Shown here piece by piece: positions 1 through 13,237 of a stretch of 64,000 nucleotides of DNA. The notes under the pieces are model-generated. The model worked only from the letters and a program-made list of their open reading frames with translations, was not told where the DNA came from and did not search any database. Source of the stretch: Phallusia mammillata (lineage: Eukaryota; Chordata; Ascidiacea; Phlebobranchia; Ascidiidae); NCBI GenBank assembly GCA_003260075.1, contig QLIY01000459.1, positions 1 through 64,000 of the forward strand. Direction: 5' to 3'. Numbering within the stretch: the stretch's first letter is position 1; every line of letters starts with the position of its first letter. A program made the translations under genes and the position numbers.

Positions 1-963
1 ATTGGTTATGTTATAGTGCAAGTGGGAACAAAGTATGTAAAAAACAAACAACTTCCTCTTGATCCCGTTGTTAACTTGACGGACGTTTCAAAGGCTTTTG
101 GAGATTACGTTTTCTTGTGAACAAATTACATATTTATATTTTTATCTTTATCAATTGTAGAATTAAGTAAGAGAGACCATACTTGTTGGATATAAGAGAC
201 TTTCTAAAGCCTTTATTGGTGTGATAATGTTTTTAAGTGAATGAGAAATTTTGCTGTAAAAGTGTAGGAGTATCTTTGGGACATGTTTAAGTGAATAAAC
301 TGTTCAAAAGCCTTTTGATGGTTACGTTTTTATGTAAACAATTACAGACTTATATTTTCAGCTTGATAGATTGTAAAGTTAAAGAAGAGAATTCAGGCTT
401 TAGTAATTAAAATAACTTTTCAATATTGTTCCTGCCTTATTTATCAATTGCTAGAGCCACCCGATTGGGTAATGTGGTTTAGAATGTATGCAAAAAAACA
501 GTTTTATTGGTACATTGTGCAAATAGTTGAAAATCAGAGCAGTTCAAAAAAAATCGTTAAATTATTTTGTGAAGTATGGCGTGCGTACATGTTACCAAAT
601 ATGGTAGTCGTTTTGTTCAAAGAACTGCGCCTAAGTTTGTTACAAGTCATGGAATTTTTTCAAAAACAGTAAAATTTAATATTTACTTCACACAACAACT
701 TGCTAACCCAACCATTGTTACGTGTGAGAAGAGTTTTATTTGTTCGAACTATACCATTGTTCTCTATTGTCTAACGCCATTGTTACACAATAAGGGATGG
801 GTTCCTTATTAAAATCTATCCCTGTTTATTAAATTTTGTGTTAGCATAAACAGAATCTGTATTTGTGGTTTTGTTAACAATCCTGTGTCTTTTCCACGTT
901 TTTTTGGGGAACAAAGCTGTACGGAATATAATTCGGTTTAGGTGGCATATTTANTTTTTATTG

Positions 964-1157
964 TCAGGGCCAAATGGTATTTTTTTAAGTGTGCAGGGAG
1001 CCGCAAAAAAAAACGAAACCTTGAGAAAATCACTAAAGATTATGACTTTAAAAGCTAAAATAGCAATCTTTGGTGGTTTTATGAGGTCTGGTGCGAGCCG
1101 CAAAATATGTAGTTGGGAGCCGCATGCGGCCCCGAAAACCGAGTGTGAGAACCACTG
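964..1157. mobile_element. Fragment of a hAT-like element (right end)
   Basis: Ends GAGAACCACTG at 1157 and contains repeated GAGCCGCA motifs. Left limit unclear; an N lies at 954. Confidence 0.4.
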
Positions 1158-1487
1158 CTTTAAATAGTGCTATTTTCTGTTTAACTACATATATTTTAGC
1201 GTAAATTGTGAGGCAGAATTTGAATGTTTTCAAGTGTTGCAAATGAAAGGTTGGATTATGTAAAGCAAAAAAGCTGGTACGATTTTAGTTTAGACTCAAC
1301 AGTGTAACCGGACGATGAACCGTTCAGTCAATTTTGTTTTAGTGTTTTGCCATTAGTTATCGACGAGTACCTAAATGCACTTGTGTGACGTCATTAATTA
1401 AGTATGTGCGTAACACCCGCAAGGTGGTTTAGTCTACTAATTTCCTTAAATATTTGCACCAGTTTATTACCAATTATATTTTGTCAT

Positions 1488-1589
<102 letters not shown>

Positions 1590-2252
1590 AAACACACTGT
1601 TCCTTGGTATTAACGAGCTACCAACACTTTACAAACGTGGCCCAATTCCTAGTTTATTCTCAACAACCATACGAGGCCAGACCCATTGGTGACCGGCTGA
1701 TTTGTTACACCGTGTTTTATAGGCCTGGCTTACTATGATTTATATATGAGTGTCCCGTGATCGCTGGTTTGCGTGAATGCTTTAGTGAGATCGGGATCAA
1801 GCTCTGTCACACAATTTGCGGCAAAACCTATTTTTTTCTTTGACACAATCCTTACACTTTCGTGATTACAAGACTTTTAACATATAAACCTGCAAAAGCT
1901 ATAAAGGCGACATAGATTTGTCTTAAATTAAAAAGGATGAATAATTTAATGTGTTTATAACTTTGAATCAATTAAAAGACTCTATTCTTAGTTTCGTGAT
2001 GAAAAGGCTTTTATCACATCAACCCCTAAACGAAAAAAGTATTAGTCATTCATCTTCAGGAATTTAAGACATATATATTTCGCTTTTATATCAAACCTGT
2101 AAACCAAAAAAAAGCGTTAGTCATTCTCCTTTTGAATTTAAGACATATATATTTCGCCTTTGCATCAAACCCGCAAACGAAGACAATCTCTAAAAAGCAA
2201 CGTCATCCACCGACATTCGCCTACACTAGGTGTCGCCAACGCACACGACCTG

Positions 2253-2254
<2 letters not shown>

Positions 2255-2333
<79 letters not shown>
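2255..2333. other. Homopolymer G run, 79 nt (probable filled gap)
   Basis: Uninterrupted G. Translations through it give only poly-Gly or poly-Pro. Confidence 0.7.
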
Positions 2334-2337
<4 letters not shown>

Positions 2338-3227
2338 AAAACTCTGGCTTGTTTCAAGCGGATGAGAGGGAGGTGTAAATTACCAATACACACTCGTCGA
2401 TTTGTTAGAGTTAACTGCTGTGTTTCCTGGAGTAGTTTATCAGCAAATGTTATAACAAGCTTCGATATGTGCAGCTCGCTTATCACTTATTGGCTTCATG
2501 CTTTTATAAGCCTAGATATGTTATGCGAAACGTGGTATCGTTGTTTTGTCGCGTTAACCCTCCCAAAGCGAGTTTGGTAAACAAAAACTGCAAGAGAGTT
2601 GTATTTAATGGATATGTACTTCTCCATACTCTTGCACTAATGATGATGAAAACAATGATTGTTGTAACTTCTGCAACCAATATATACAACCACTCTGGCA
2701 GTTTTGTTACAGATAAAGTTTCTTTTAATATCTTGGTTTAGTGTTTTAAATCGAATTCCTTCTATACAACTTGAAAAAATGATGGGTTGTTTGTTAATAA
2801 ATACCGAGTTGCATCTTAATAAAATCGATGCAAAAAGGGTAAATTTGATGACATGTCATATGTTGGTAAATAGAGTAAGGAAAATTTAGCCGAGATGATT
2901 AAGCAAAAAAAAATTATTGTGGTAAAATTTTTCTTCGAAATCTGGCAACAGAAAACGATAGAAAAGAGATAGGGACCGATTCTTTAAACGGCGTTCGCAT
3001 ATAAATTTATTGCTTATCATACTTACATTGATATAGAAAGCGTTTTGTCAAGGGTGTTCACACTCAAGCATCGAACGAATAAACAACTGGAGATATCTAA
3101 AATCGTGAAATGGAAAATAAAATGTAAATATTTATGACCTTATCTGTAACTGTGATTCGTTATAACTGGTAAACAATATAAATGTCACAATAGTTTGACA
3201 TATATGTCACAATAACGATTATCACAT

Positions 3228-6206
3228 GTAGAATGCATGGGTGTTGTTTATGAATTTTGTTTCGGGTGTTGATTTAGCTTTAAAGCAATGTAGCTTTTTT
3301 AAACGTAAACGTTATAACAGACTACAGAAATCGTCTGTGCAACAGGGTGGAGACCAATGCTGATCGTCTGCTGTTTGTTTGGAGTATATCGTGTATGCTT
3401 TTCTAAACCTTGTTACTTCTTACTTCTTGTTATGGTGCAAGTTAATTGTTGAAAACACTGTTGAGATTAAGAGTTTTGTAAAGCATTGGTTTATGTCTAC
3501 TGTGAATTCAACAATATAATTAAAACTTTGGTCATTGATTATATTAAAACGTATCAGTAACAACTGATAGAAAACCTCTTTGAAGGGTTTGATATGTTCT
3601 GTTGGCAAATACATGTTGGCAAAAATTAAAGTAAAATTTCAGGCATAAAAACGTAAAATTTTTGTTTACGCAATAAACGGGGGGGGGGGTATATAGAATA
3701 CATGGGTGTTGTTTACGAATTTTGTTTCGGGTGTTGATTTAGCTTTGAAACAATATGTAGCCTTGCTAGACGTAAGCGTAATGTTATAACAGACTACAAA
3801 ATGAGCCTGTGTGCAACAGGGTGGAGACCAACGCTGATCGTCTGCTGCTTATTTTGAGTATATCGTGTATGCTTTTTTAAACGTATATACTTTTTTACTT
3901 CTTGTTATGGTGCAAGTTAATTGTTGAAAACACTGTTGAGATGGGGGGGGGGAAACTTACGGGATAAAAACTTGGCAGTGGCATAAAACTTTTTAAACAT
4001 TTAAACATGGGAAACTCGGTTAAAAGACTTCGATTTTAGTTTTGACTTTTCAGGCATATTGCGCCCAAACTTCACCAAAGCATTGGGTAACAAATTAAAA
4101 TTTTTGCAAGGTCATGTTACGAGCAAGACCACATACAATTGGACCTAAGTGGACGCGGCCGTTAAAAAGGGCGGGTTTCAATATCAGGCCGTTTCAGTTG
4201 TGGTTGATTGAGAGACGTCGTTAAAAAGGCCAATATTGCCTTCCGCAAACACTAATGCGCGTCATACAACCGGATCAAAAATGCTTTAAAATCCAATTAT
4301 CTGGCCATGGCAAAAGGTCGTGTTTTAACACCTGTGGATTTGGCACAACGATTTTTTGAATTGTATTTTTTGCCAAATCATGTTCTGTTATTGGTTTTAA
4401 ATTGACAAAATGCGGTTATTAATGGTGGAAAAGGGGACTGAATCGTTGTGAGTTTAACTGTAACAAACTTTTAGATTCAAATGTTTCCCTTTTTATACCA
4501 CCTTGTTAAGTTTGGAAGACCAAACTTGCAACGAAGTTTTCTTCACCAACCAAATACAAAAGCCTTTAAAATGTGTTTTCTAATGTTTTACTTAAAAAAC
4601 ATTTTGGATTAAAATCCATCGAAATAAACTTACTTTCTGTAAGGTCGAAACAGTGTGCACTGTCTGCAGCTTATCATTTATTGGCTCTATAATTTTACAC
4701 AAAACTTACTTCCGTTTGAAAACAATTATTGAAACGCAATGAGCACAGAACAGGAATGTGTAACAGTCAATCTGTGTGTGTTTAACCAGTTGCAGTAAAA
4801 AATAGCGGGAAAGTTTAACTATCAAGTAGATTAAGTTTTAGTGTTGGTCGATGCTGGGGCTGAATCAACACATGTTCAACCAAACCTGTTTTTTCGGTGA
4901 TTCAAGAACTTATTGTCGGCTTGCTTGCCGTGTTTGAATGAGTGAAGTATTTATTTGCTAGCTGCCAGAGTGTTCAACATTAGGTGATTGAGATAAGCTT
5001 AAATTTCAAGAGTTTAGGTATATATTTGTGTGTACAAAAGTAGAAAGACATGAAACAGTTTTGGTCGTTGTTTGCAGACGTTTTTGCCTTATTCCGGGGG
5101 GGGGGGGGGGGGGGGGGGGGGGAGCTTGGTTATATTTTTACAGCTGTTTTTTTTCCAGTTGTGTTGTTTCTGCGTAGAAAGATTGACACCGTTAATGATA
5201 CGCAATATATCACAACAAGCTATAGTTTACCTGTAATGCATTTGAATTACATTTTGTAAGTATTTGTTAATGATTGTGTCTTGTTGGTACTGAATGCATT
5301 AGAAAACCATTGGGTCACCAAATGTAGGCAATTCCACAATCACACGAACTTGTATTTAACTAGTGACGTCAGGGGGGGGGGTGAAGACCAAACTTGCAAC
5401 GAAGTTTCCTTCACAAACCAAATGCAAATGAAATTAAAATGTGTTTTCTAATGTTTTACTTAAAAAACATTTTGAATTAAAATTTATCGAAATAAACTTA
5501 CTTTCTATAAAGCCGAAACAGTGTGCACTGTCTGCAGCTTATCATTTATTGGCTAGATACTCTTACATTAAACTTACTTCCGTTTGAAAACTATTAAAAC
5601 GCAATGAGCACAGAACAGGAATGTGTAACAGTCAATCTGTGTGTGTTTAACCAGTTGCAGTAAAAAATAGCGGGAAAGTTTAACTACCAAGTAGATTGAG
5701 TTTTAGTGTTGGTCGGTGCTGGAGCTGAACCAACACATGTTTAACCAAACATTTCATTTCGGGGATTCAAGAATTTATTGTCGGCTTGCTTGCCGTGTTT
5801 GAATGAGTGAAGTATTTATTTGCTAGCTGCCAGAGCGTTCAACATTAGGTGATTAGGATAAGTTTAAATTTCAAGAGTTTAAGTATATATTTGTGTGTAC
5901 AAAAGTAGAAAGACATGAAACAGTTTTGGTTGTTGTTTGCAGACGTTTTTGCCTTATTCCATCTTGGTTATATTTTTACAGCTGTTTTTTTTCAGTTGTG
6001 TTGTTTCTGTGTAGAAAGATTGACACCGTTATTATAATACGCAATATATCACAACAAGCTATAGTTTACCTGTAATGCATTTGAATTACATTTTGTATTT
6101 GTTAATGATTGTGCCTTGTTGGTACTGAATGCATTAGAAAACCACTGGGTCACCAAACGTAGGCAATTCCACAATCACACGAACTTGTATTTAACTAGTG
6201 ACGTCA
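3228..6206 (+). repeat. Duplicated blocks joined by poly-G
   Basis: 3228-3500 recurs at 3691-3942 across G run 3679-3689. 4515-5371 recurs at 5383-6206 across G run 5372-5381. The copies differ by scattered substitutions and small indels, and one contains an extra G run at 5096-5122. No gene is recognisable. Confidence 0.75.
4635..4695 (+). repeat. 3' half of the hammerhead repeat (no CTGATGA)
   Basis: GTCGAAACAGTGTGCACTGTC and the conserved tail TGCAGCTTATCATTTATTGG are present, but the CTGATGA box is lost. A second-haplotype copy lies at about 5505-5560. Confidence 0.6.
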
Positions 6207-6647
6207 TTGGTAGTGACGTAACAGGCCTGGCACATTTTTACTTTTTTGATATTTGATCTAACTGAGACGCGAGATAATGTTAATGCGAGTGGGCTAAGAG
6301 GAAATGCGGCCTTATCCTGTGTGTATGTTGCATCACAATGCCTCTAATTGTCTCGTTATAATACGCCACTGTTGCGTGTGTTAGTAATTTATCTTATGTG
6401 TTGCTGATAGAAATCGTTCAATACGAATTAGGGCGAGGTTGAAAATAGCTTGTTGTGGTTTGTGACATGAAACGTCGGTTTGGTAATGCTGGTATAATGT
6501 AGATTGTGACGTTTCAAAGGTTGGAGTATTTGCAAATGTAATGTTTATGAGGTCACTGAAAAGATAGACTGGGCTGTATTGGGGAACGGGGAACGTGATG
6601 AACAGTAACCATTGGCGAAAGCTTAAGTATTCCCAGGCATATGGAAC

Positions 6648-7045
6648 TCTATTCTGCGCATAAACTAGTGTGTGGGCATAGCATGCACATTTAATGCTGC
6701 CCACAGTGACCCTCAGTGCTCATCTAATGTTGGTCACAGTCGTCCTCAATGTACTAAGAGAGCTTGTGTGTATGACCAGACACATGAAAATCTATGCTGC
6801 GCATAAACTAGAGTGTGTGGGCACAACGTGTACGTCTAATGTTGCTCACAGTGTATTCAGGGAGCTTGTGTGTATGCTCACACACATGAAAATCTATGCT
6901 GCGNTGTGGCCACAGCGTGCACATCTAATGTTGCTCACAGTGTACTCAGGGAGCTTGTGTGTATGCCCAGACACATGAAAATCTATGCTGCGCATAAACT
7001 AGTGTGTGGGCACAACGTGTACGTCTAACCTTGCTCACAGTGGTC
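6648..7045 (+). repeat. Minisatellite with unit of roughly 100-115 bp, about four units
   Basis: Each unit contains CACATGAAAATCTATGCTGC, GCATAAACTAGTGTGTGGGC, CGTCTAATGTTGCTCACAGT and CAGGGAGCTTGTGTGTATG. A single N at 6904 interrupts one unit. The last unit recurs at 7924-8020 because of haplotype duplication. Confidence 0.8.
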
Positions 7046-8940
7046 CTCAGCGAACTAGACACGTAAAAAAACTTTGGATAACATTGCACAATAACACGAA
7101 ATCCTATAACTAATGCATCAAGAATGTTATTTACCTTTAACACGGGGTCAGGCTTTATGGTGGGTTTGTTAATGTTTGCTGGCTGGACGAGTTTGTCAAT
7201 TTAGTACATCACGCGATATGAGATACACTGATTATCCGCAAACATGTGCTGCTGTTGGTTGATCTACTCCTTCTATGCAGCACCACACAGTTACCCACGT
7301 CTATTCCCACGTTTCCCTTGCAGTAAAGCAGTTTGTGGGAGAAGCTGAAACCTTGCCACTTTGCCTGGTTTTGTAGATGAACTTAGCGCGTTTTTTACAG
7401 TCATAAAGTTTATCAAGCAGCATTAATGTGTTTATGGTATTGGTTGCATTGTAATATCTGTTACTGCATGATGTCTTGTCTTATGTACAAGTTCTCTTGC
7501 AGTTATGATTTTGACTACATTGCTTGCATTGTTTTTGTGTTTTCATTACCAACAGGAATATTTTTTGAATGTCTTGCATTAGTGTTTGGACTTGCTTTGT
7601 AAAAACGACACGTCAAAATGGTTGAAATAGTCAAAATGCGTGAGAAGCTGATAATAGATAGAACATCTGCTAGCAATCGTAAAATTAATGGCCGCGATTT
7701 GGCGTATTTGTATTATTGCCATGGTAAAAAAACGTAGCATGTGGTCGATATGAAGAATTTTACCCTTCAAAACGCAACAAATTATCAAAAGTAAAGCGAT
7801 TTGGGTTATTGTTCATTAACGCTAATACTTTTAACCCTAAAAAAGGGGTTTGGGAAACAATCGTTAAAGTTTATGTCGCTGGTTAGTTTGTAGGTCGGTT
7901 TTACAGTGCAATCCCCCCCCCCCTATGCCCAGACACATGAAAATCTATGCTGCGCATAAACTAGTGTGTGGGCACAACGTGTACGTCTAACCTTGCTCAC
8001 AGTGGTCCTCAGCGAACTAGACACGTAAAAAAACTTTGGATAACATTGCACAATAACAGGAAATCCTGTGACTGACGCTCCCCCCCCCCAGCGAACTAGA
8101 CACGTAAAAAAACTTTGGATAACATTGCACAATAACACGAAATCCTATAACTAATGCATCAAGAATGTTATTTACCTTTAACACGGGGTCAGGCTTTATG
8201 GTGGGTTTGTTAATGTTTGCTGGCTGGACGAGTTTGTCAATTTAGTACATCACGCGATATGAGATACACTGATTATCCGCAAACATGTGCTGCTGTTGGT
8301 TGATCTACTCCTTCTATGCAGCACCACACAGTTACCCACGTCTATTCCCACGTTTCCCTTGCAGTAAAGCAGTTTGTGGGAGAAGCTGAAACCTTGCCAC
8401 TTTGCCTGGTTTTGTAGATGAACTTAGCGCGTTTTTTACAGTCATAAAGTTTATCAAGCAGCATTAATGTGTTTATGGTATTGGTTGCATTGTAATATCT
8501 GTTACTGCATGATGTCTTGTCTTATGTACAAGTTCTCTTGCAGTTATGATTTTGACTACATTGCTTGCATTGTTTTTGTGTTTTCATTACCAACAGGAAT
8601 ATTTTTTGAATGTCTTGCATTAGTGTTTGGACTTGCTTTGTAAAAACGACACGTCAAAATGGTTGAAATAGTCAAAATGCGTGAGAAGCTGATAATAGAT
8701 AGAACATCTGCTAGCAATCGTAAAATTAATGGCCGCGATTTGGCGTATTTGTATTATTGCCATGGTAAAAAAAACGTAGCATGTGGTCGATATGAAGAAT
8801 TTTACCCTTCAAAACGCAACAAATTATCAAAAGTAAAGCGATTTGGGTTATTGTTCATTAACGCTAATACTTTTAACCCTAAAAAAGGGGTTTGGGAAAC
8901 AATCGTTAAAGTTTATGTCGCTGGTTAGTTTGTAGGTCGG
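6961..8940 (+). repeat. Tandem near-identical blocks separated by poly-C (6961-7912, 7924-8079, 8090-8940)
   Basis: 8090-8940 repeats about 7045-7890 almost base for base, and 7924-8079 repeats 6961-7128. Junctions are C runs at 7913-7923 and 8080-8089. An 89-codon open frame (8659-8928) is intact in the last copy but frameshifted in the first, where one A is missing from an A run near 7730. I do not recognise the peptide. Confidence 0.8.
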
Positions 8941-9333
8941 TTGTTCAGTGCAATTGTGTCGCTATGCGTTCTTTCACCAAGCGAAATAAAGTCAACTCAA
9001 AGCGCAAACGTCCAAAGCACTAACTCCACTTACATTGTAACTAAATTGCAAGTTTTCGACTATTGGGTCCAACTCACGTGTATAGGATATTAACTAATAT
9101 TCAACAAAACTAATTGTTTTGTCATAAGAGTTGGTATAATGAGGCGTTTTAATGAGGCTTCTATTGCGTCACTTATAATGTGCAGAAAGCACTGTAGGCA
9201 AATTTGCGTAATGCGCTTTATATTGTTAAGTACGTTGACCCAATATTAAACCCTATTCAGAACAGTTAAAATCTGTTAAACCGGAACTTTAACTGTTAAA
9301 TCTATTGTTTTTAACTTTGCATATATTCCACCT

Positions 9334-11080
9334 TCAGTTAGTTATTGTTGGCACAAATTCAATCAAACTTTGTTGTTTAAACAGATTTCAAAAGTTTCAG
9401 CGCATTATAACAAGTTTAAATAGCTTATAGGGATATTCTATCATGCTTACCGTGTAATGCAGCTTTAAAAAAGCGTTTGAAAGTTAGGGCCATTGCGGGC
9501 ACTTTTGCTTCAAATTGGACCCCCCCCCCTCAGTTAGTTATTGTTGGCACAAATTCAATCAAACTTTGTTGTTTAAAAAGATTTCAACAGTTTCAGAGCA
9601 TTATAACAAGTTCCAATAGCTTATAGGGATATTATATCACGCTTACTGTGTAATGCAGCTTTAAAAAAAGCGTTTGAAAGTTAGGGCTAGCAGGCACTTT
9701 GGCTTCAAATTGGAAAGCATTTTTTGAAATGAAACTAGTTATTTGTATGCGTTGAACCACATCAAGCATAAAATAAAAATTGATAAAAAAACAATTCTAC
9801 AAAATCCAATGATAAGACAGGTCAATTTTTGCGCAACACCTGCTATATCGCATATTATGCTGTTAAGGTATACGCAGGCATTCAGTAAAAGGCAAACAAT
9901 GGTGTTTGTTCTATATCCCACTGTGTGTTGACAATATCTTTGTCGACAGATAAGAGCTCGGTGTGACTCAACAATGGTGATGGTGACGAAACAGTGGTGA
10001 TTAATTAAGAGATAGTCAAAATGCGTACCATGATGGCTGTAGTCTAAGTGACCACAAATATAAAGATTTTCAAACCGGTTTAAAGTGCTTATAGTTGCTA
10101 AACCATAACTGCATCCCCCCCCCCTGATTAATTAAGAGATAGTCAAAATGCGTACCATGATGGCTGTAGTCTGGCTGACCACAAATATAAAGATTTTTAA
10201 ACCGGTTTAAAGTGCTTATAGTTGCTAAAGCATAACTGCACCCCCCCCCCCTTTGTTTTTACGCAATGTTAACGCAATTAAGACAGTTCATTTACTAGGG
10301 TATTTGGAAGAAAGTTTTGGCTTGTTTGTTGCTTTTACTTTTTTTCAACTTCTTAACATTGATTAGTTCTGTCCTAAACCCACGATCAATAAAGTTTTGA
10401 CTTCGCACCCCCCCCCCAAGAATGCAGGTTTGTTACATTGCAAAGTTTGTTTGGTGTGTCAGTGTGGTTTGTACTGTTATGTAATTTGACTTAACGAAAG
10501 AAGATTTGGGAAATTAATTCAAAAATTGTCCGTGTTGGTGGTGATGTCTTTGTACTTTGTTTTTACGCAATGTTAAGGTAATTAGGACAGTTCATTTAAA
10601 AGGTTATTTGGAAGAAAGTTTTGACTTGTCTGTTGCTTTTACGATTCCAACTTCTTAACATTGATTAGTACTGTCCTAAACCCGCGATCAATAAAGTTTT
10701 GACTTCGCCAGCACCCAAGCTCCAGAAGGATGGTAATTATGACGTAACAATGCCAGACAATGGTGTTAATAATTCATGAATAGTTTCGCTTTTCAGAAAA
10801 ATGAAGCAACGAAGGACAAGATTTTAAAAATCGCTGCTGTTTGTTTCAGCTCTTCCACATTATGACGTATACGTTAGGTATTGTGATGTAACAACTACAC
10901 GTAAAAGTTTTGGTATTAGGTAATAAAATCGAACACAAAGTCTGGTTTTGCGAAAAAAAATGCATCCCCCCCCCCTCAGAAAAATGAAGCAACGAAGGAC
11001 AAGATTTTAAAAATCGCTGCTGTATGTTTAAACTCTTCCATATTATGACATATGTTAGGTATTGTGATGTAACAACTACA
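9334..11080 (+). repeat. Series of duplicated blocks joined by poly-C
   Basis: Pairs: 9334-9519/9530-9720; 9996-10114/10125-10240; 10252-10407/10556-10710; 10793-10965/10976-11080. Each pair or neighbour is joined at a run of 10-11 C. No coding sequence seen. Confidence 0.75.
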
Positions 11081-11081
11081 C

Positions 11082-11247
11082 CAGGGGTGGGCAACCTTTG
11101 TCATTGTGGGGCCAAATACAGTTGCGATAATTAGATCGCGGGCCGCACCTTTATATAACACAAAATGATTTTACTTCGTTGCATATTAAAAAATGCCTTG
11201 CTACAGGTAAAATTCGCATTTGATTCCAGCCGCATATTGTCAGGTCG
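11082..11247. mobile_element. hAT-like MITE fragment, same family as 50110
   Basis: Starts CAGGGGTGGGCAACCTTTGT and includes GATCGCGGGCCGCAC. The right part is lost at C run 11248-11259. Confidence 0.65.
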
Positions 11248-12349
11248 CCCCCCCCCCCCAACTTATTGTTTGGTGTTCCAATATTTTGCACTATACTGTG
11301 TGACATCACAATGAGATAGGTTTGTAAGGACATACTGGGCACTGTGACATAATAAAAATGTATGGAAGCCTTAATTAGCTGCCTGGGATAGCTGGCAACG
11401 ATTTATTGGCTGCGCTGGAATTAATTATTTATTACTATTCACCATTGCGTGGCGCGGGAAGAACAACCGCGTGTTTTTCGAGAATTTTAGAGGAGACTGG
11501 CACGTCGCGCGTTTACAGTTCCATTCCAGTTAAAACACAGACATAATTTGCAGCGTAACAGGTTGTATGTGTGAGGCAAATTGGTTACGTATGTGTTCAA
11601 ACAGGCTTTGAAATGTTCATCTGTTAAGCAAATGTGCAAGCCTTAAGACTTTGTAGCATACTGGAAAGTTTTAGAACGCAGGCATTGTGTAGCAGTAAAT
11701 CAGTGATTGTGACGTCATTTACGCTGCAGAGCTTAATGGTGATTGTTAACAGTTTCTGTCAGACATTGTGTATGGATTCGAGTCTAATTATAACCTAAAG
11801 GCAGTTGGTATTTGCGAGATAAACTGTTTGGATGATTTGAAAATGTTGCCTCATCAGTGCTTTACATTCACAGCTTGTAGTGATTCTTAATTTCTTTACT
11901 TGCGACACAAAAGTGGGCTTGGGTTGTCGCGTAGTTCACAAAAGGTTTCGAAAACTGAGCACTGTACCTTATTGCCTATTTGCTTTACTTAACGTTCCTA
12001 TTTAACGAATCTTGCAGTAATAAGTTGTCGCTTGACGAATTTTTCTGTAATGTCACCAACACTTCAGGTTTTAAAAAAGTTGGGAAAAACTTCGGAGCCA
12101 GAGCTTTGTTATACATTGACGTTGAGCGTTTAAACTGCAAAAAAGGTGGAGAAAAGCTGGGCTAACGGAGCCCTTGATCGCCAAATGCTCATGCCATCAT
12201 AAGTGATATGATGATGACAACTCTTATTTCTGTACACTATAGTCGCATAAAAACAATGGATTTTGAATAAATCATTGAATTTAAATTGGAAGTTGTCAAG
12301 CCGAACAAAATGGCCCCAGAAATTTACGTGGCAGCCGTGAACGAAACGT

Positions 12350-12350
<1 letters not shown>

Positions 12351-12448
<98 letters not shown>
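12351..12448. other. Homopolymer C run, 98 nt (probable filled gap)
   Basis: Uninterrupted C, same length as the run at 25031-25128. Identical lengths in unrelated places suggest a read- or tool-length limit. Confidence 0.7.
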
Positions 12449-12717
12449 ATTTTTTATTAATTCAATATTTTTTGTAGTTTCTATTAAGATTTCCATGGGT
12501 CCTCTTACATGTAAATATTCGTTAGTCGAGGAAAACAACATACATAAAGCAGTAAATCATTAAATATGACGTAGTATATGTAAAATAGTGGTTTATAGAT
12601 TCGCTCATTAGGTTTTGTTAACGTTTAAACTCAACATTGTCTTTAATGTTCTTTACTTCGCAATGTGTTTTCCAGACAAATTTCCATGAATTATGTCATT
12701 GCTTTTTTTAAACGTAA

Positions 12718-12837
12718 CCAGGTATTTCTTTTTTTGCTTTTTTTCACGGGGTTCGAACCCCGGTCAATCCTTTTTCTGTCTGTATATGGGTCAGACGCGC
12801 CAACCCATTCGGCCAAGTTCCTGCCCAGGTATTTCTT
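12718..12837 (-). mobile_element. Retroposed tRNA-like sequence (minimal SINE) with 13-bp TSD
   Basis: Minus strand: A box TGGCCGAATGG, anticodon-arm-like GTCTGACCCATATACAGAC, B box GGTTCGAACCCC, then an A-rich tail. Flanked by CCAGGTATTTCTT at 12718-12730 and 12825-12837. The 9-base anticodon loop and poor acceptor stem argue against a working tRNA. The CAT in the loop hints at a tRNA-Met source. Confidence 0.65.
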
Positions 12838-13065
12838 ATTTCACCTCAGCCTGGTAAATATTGACATTCGCGCGCCCTCTTGTGAAAAACACACATAATT
12901 TTGAAAACTTATATTTGTTTCAAACTTTGTTCACATTGGCGGGGGGTTGAGAAAAAACGAAGGAACACTTGAATTCAGTGATTAAACATCCAATATCGTT
13001 TAACGCAGAAGAACTTATGACCTTAAAAGCAAACATAAGGGCGCATAATAGCACATAAAGTCACC

Positions 13066-13237
13066 CAGTAACGGGATTTCAATTTTTTGTCAGCCGGTTC
13101 TATCACAAATTTCATATTTTTTAGCCGGTTCTGTCACAAAAAGTTTATTGAAAGTAACCAGTAATGCTAACCGGTTCGCTGACCTCATAAAATTTTTTGA
13201 GGCGGTTCTACAGAACCGGTGCTAACCGGCGGCAGTG
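13066..13237. mobile_element. Degenerate hAT-like MITE, same family in reverse orientation
   Basis: Contains TCAGCCGGTTCTATCACAAA, TAACCAGTAATGCTAACCGG and CTACAGAACCGGTGCTAACC, matching the 50765 family. Ends are eroded and no TSD is visible. Confidence 0.6.

Noticed and set aside
6648-7045. CRISPR-like array
   Set aside because: Repeat units are contiguous and over 100 bp, with no short repeats and unique spacers. This is a minisatellite in a eukaryote.
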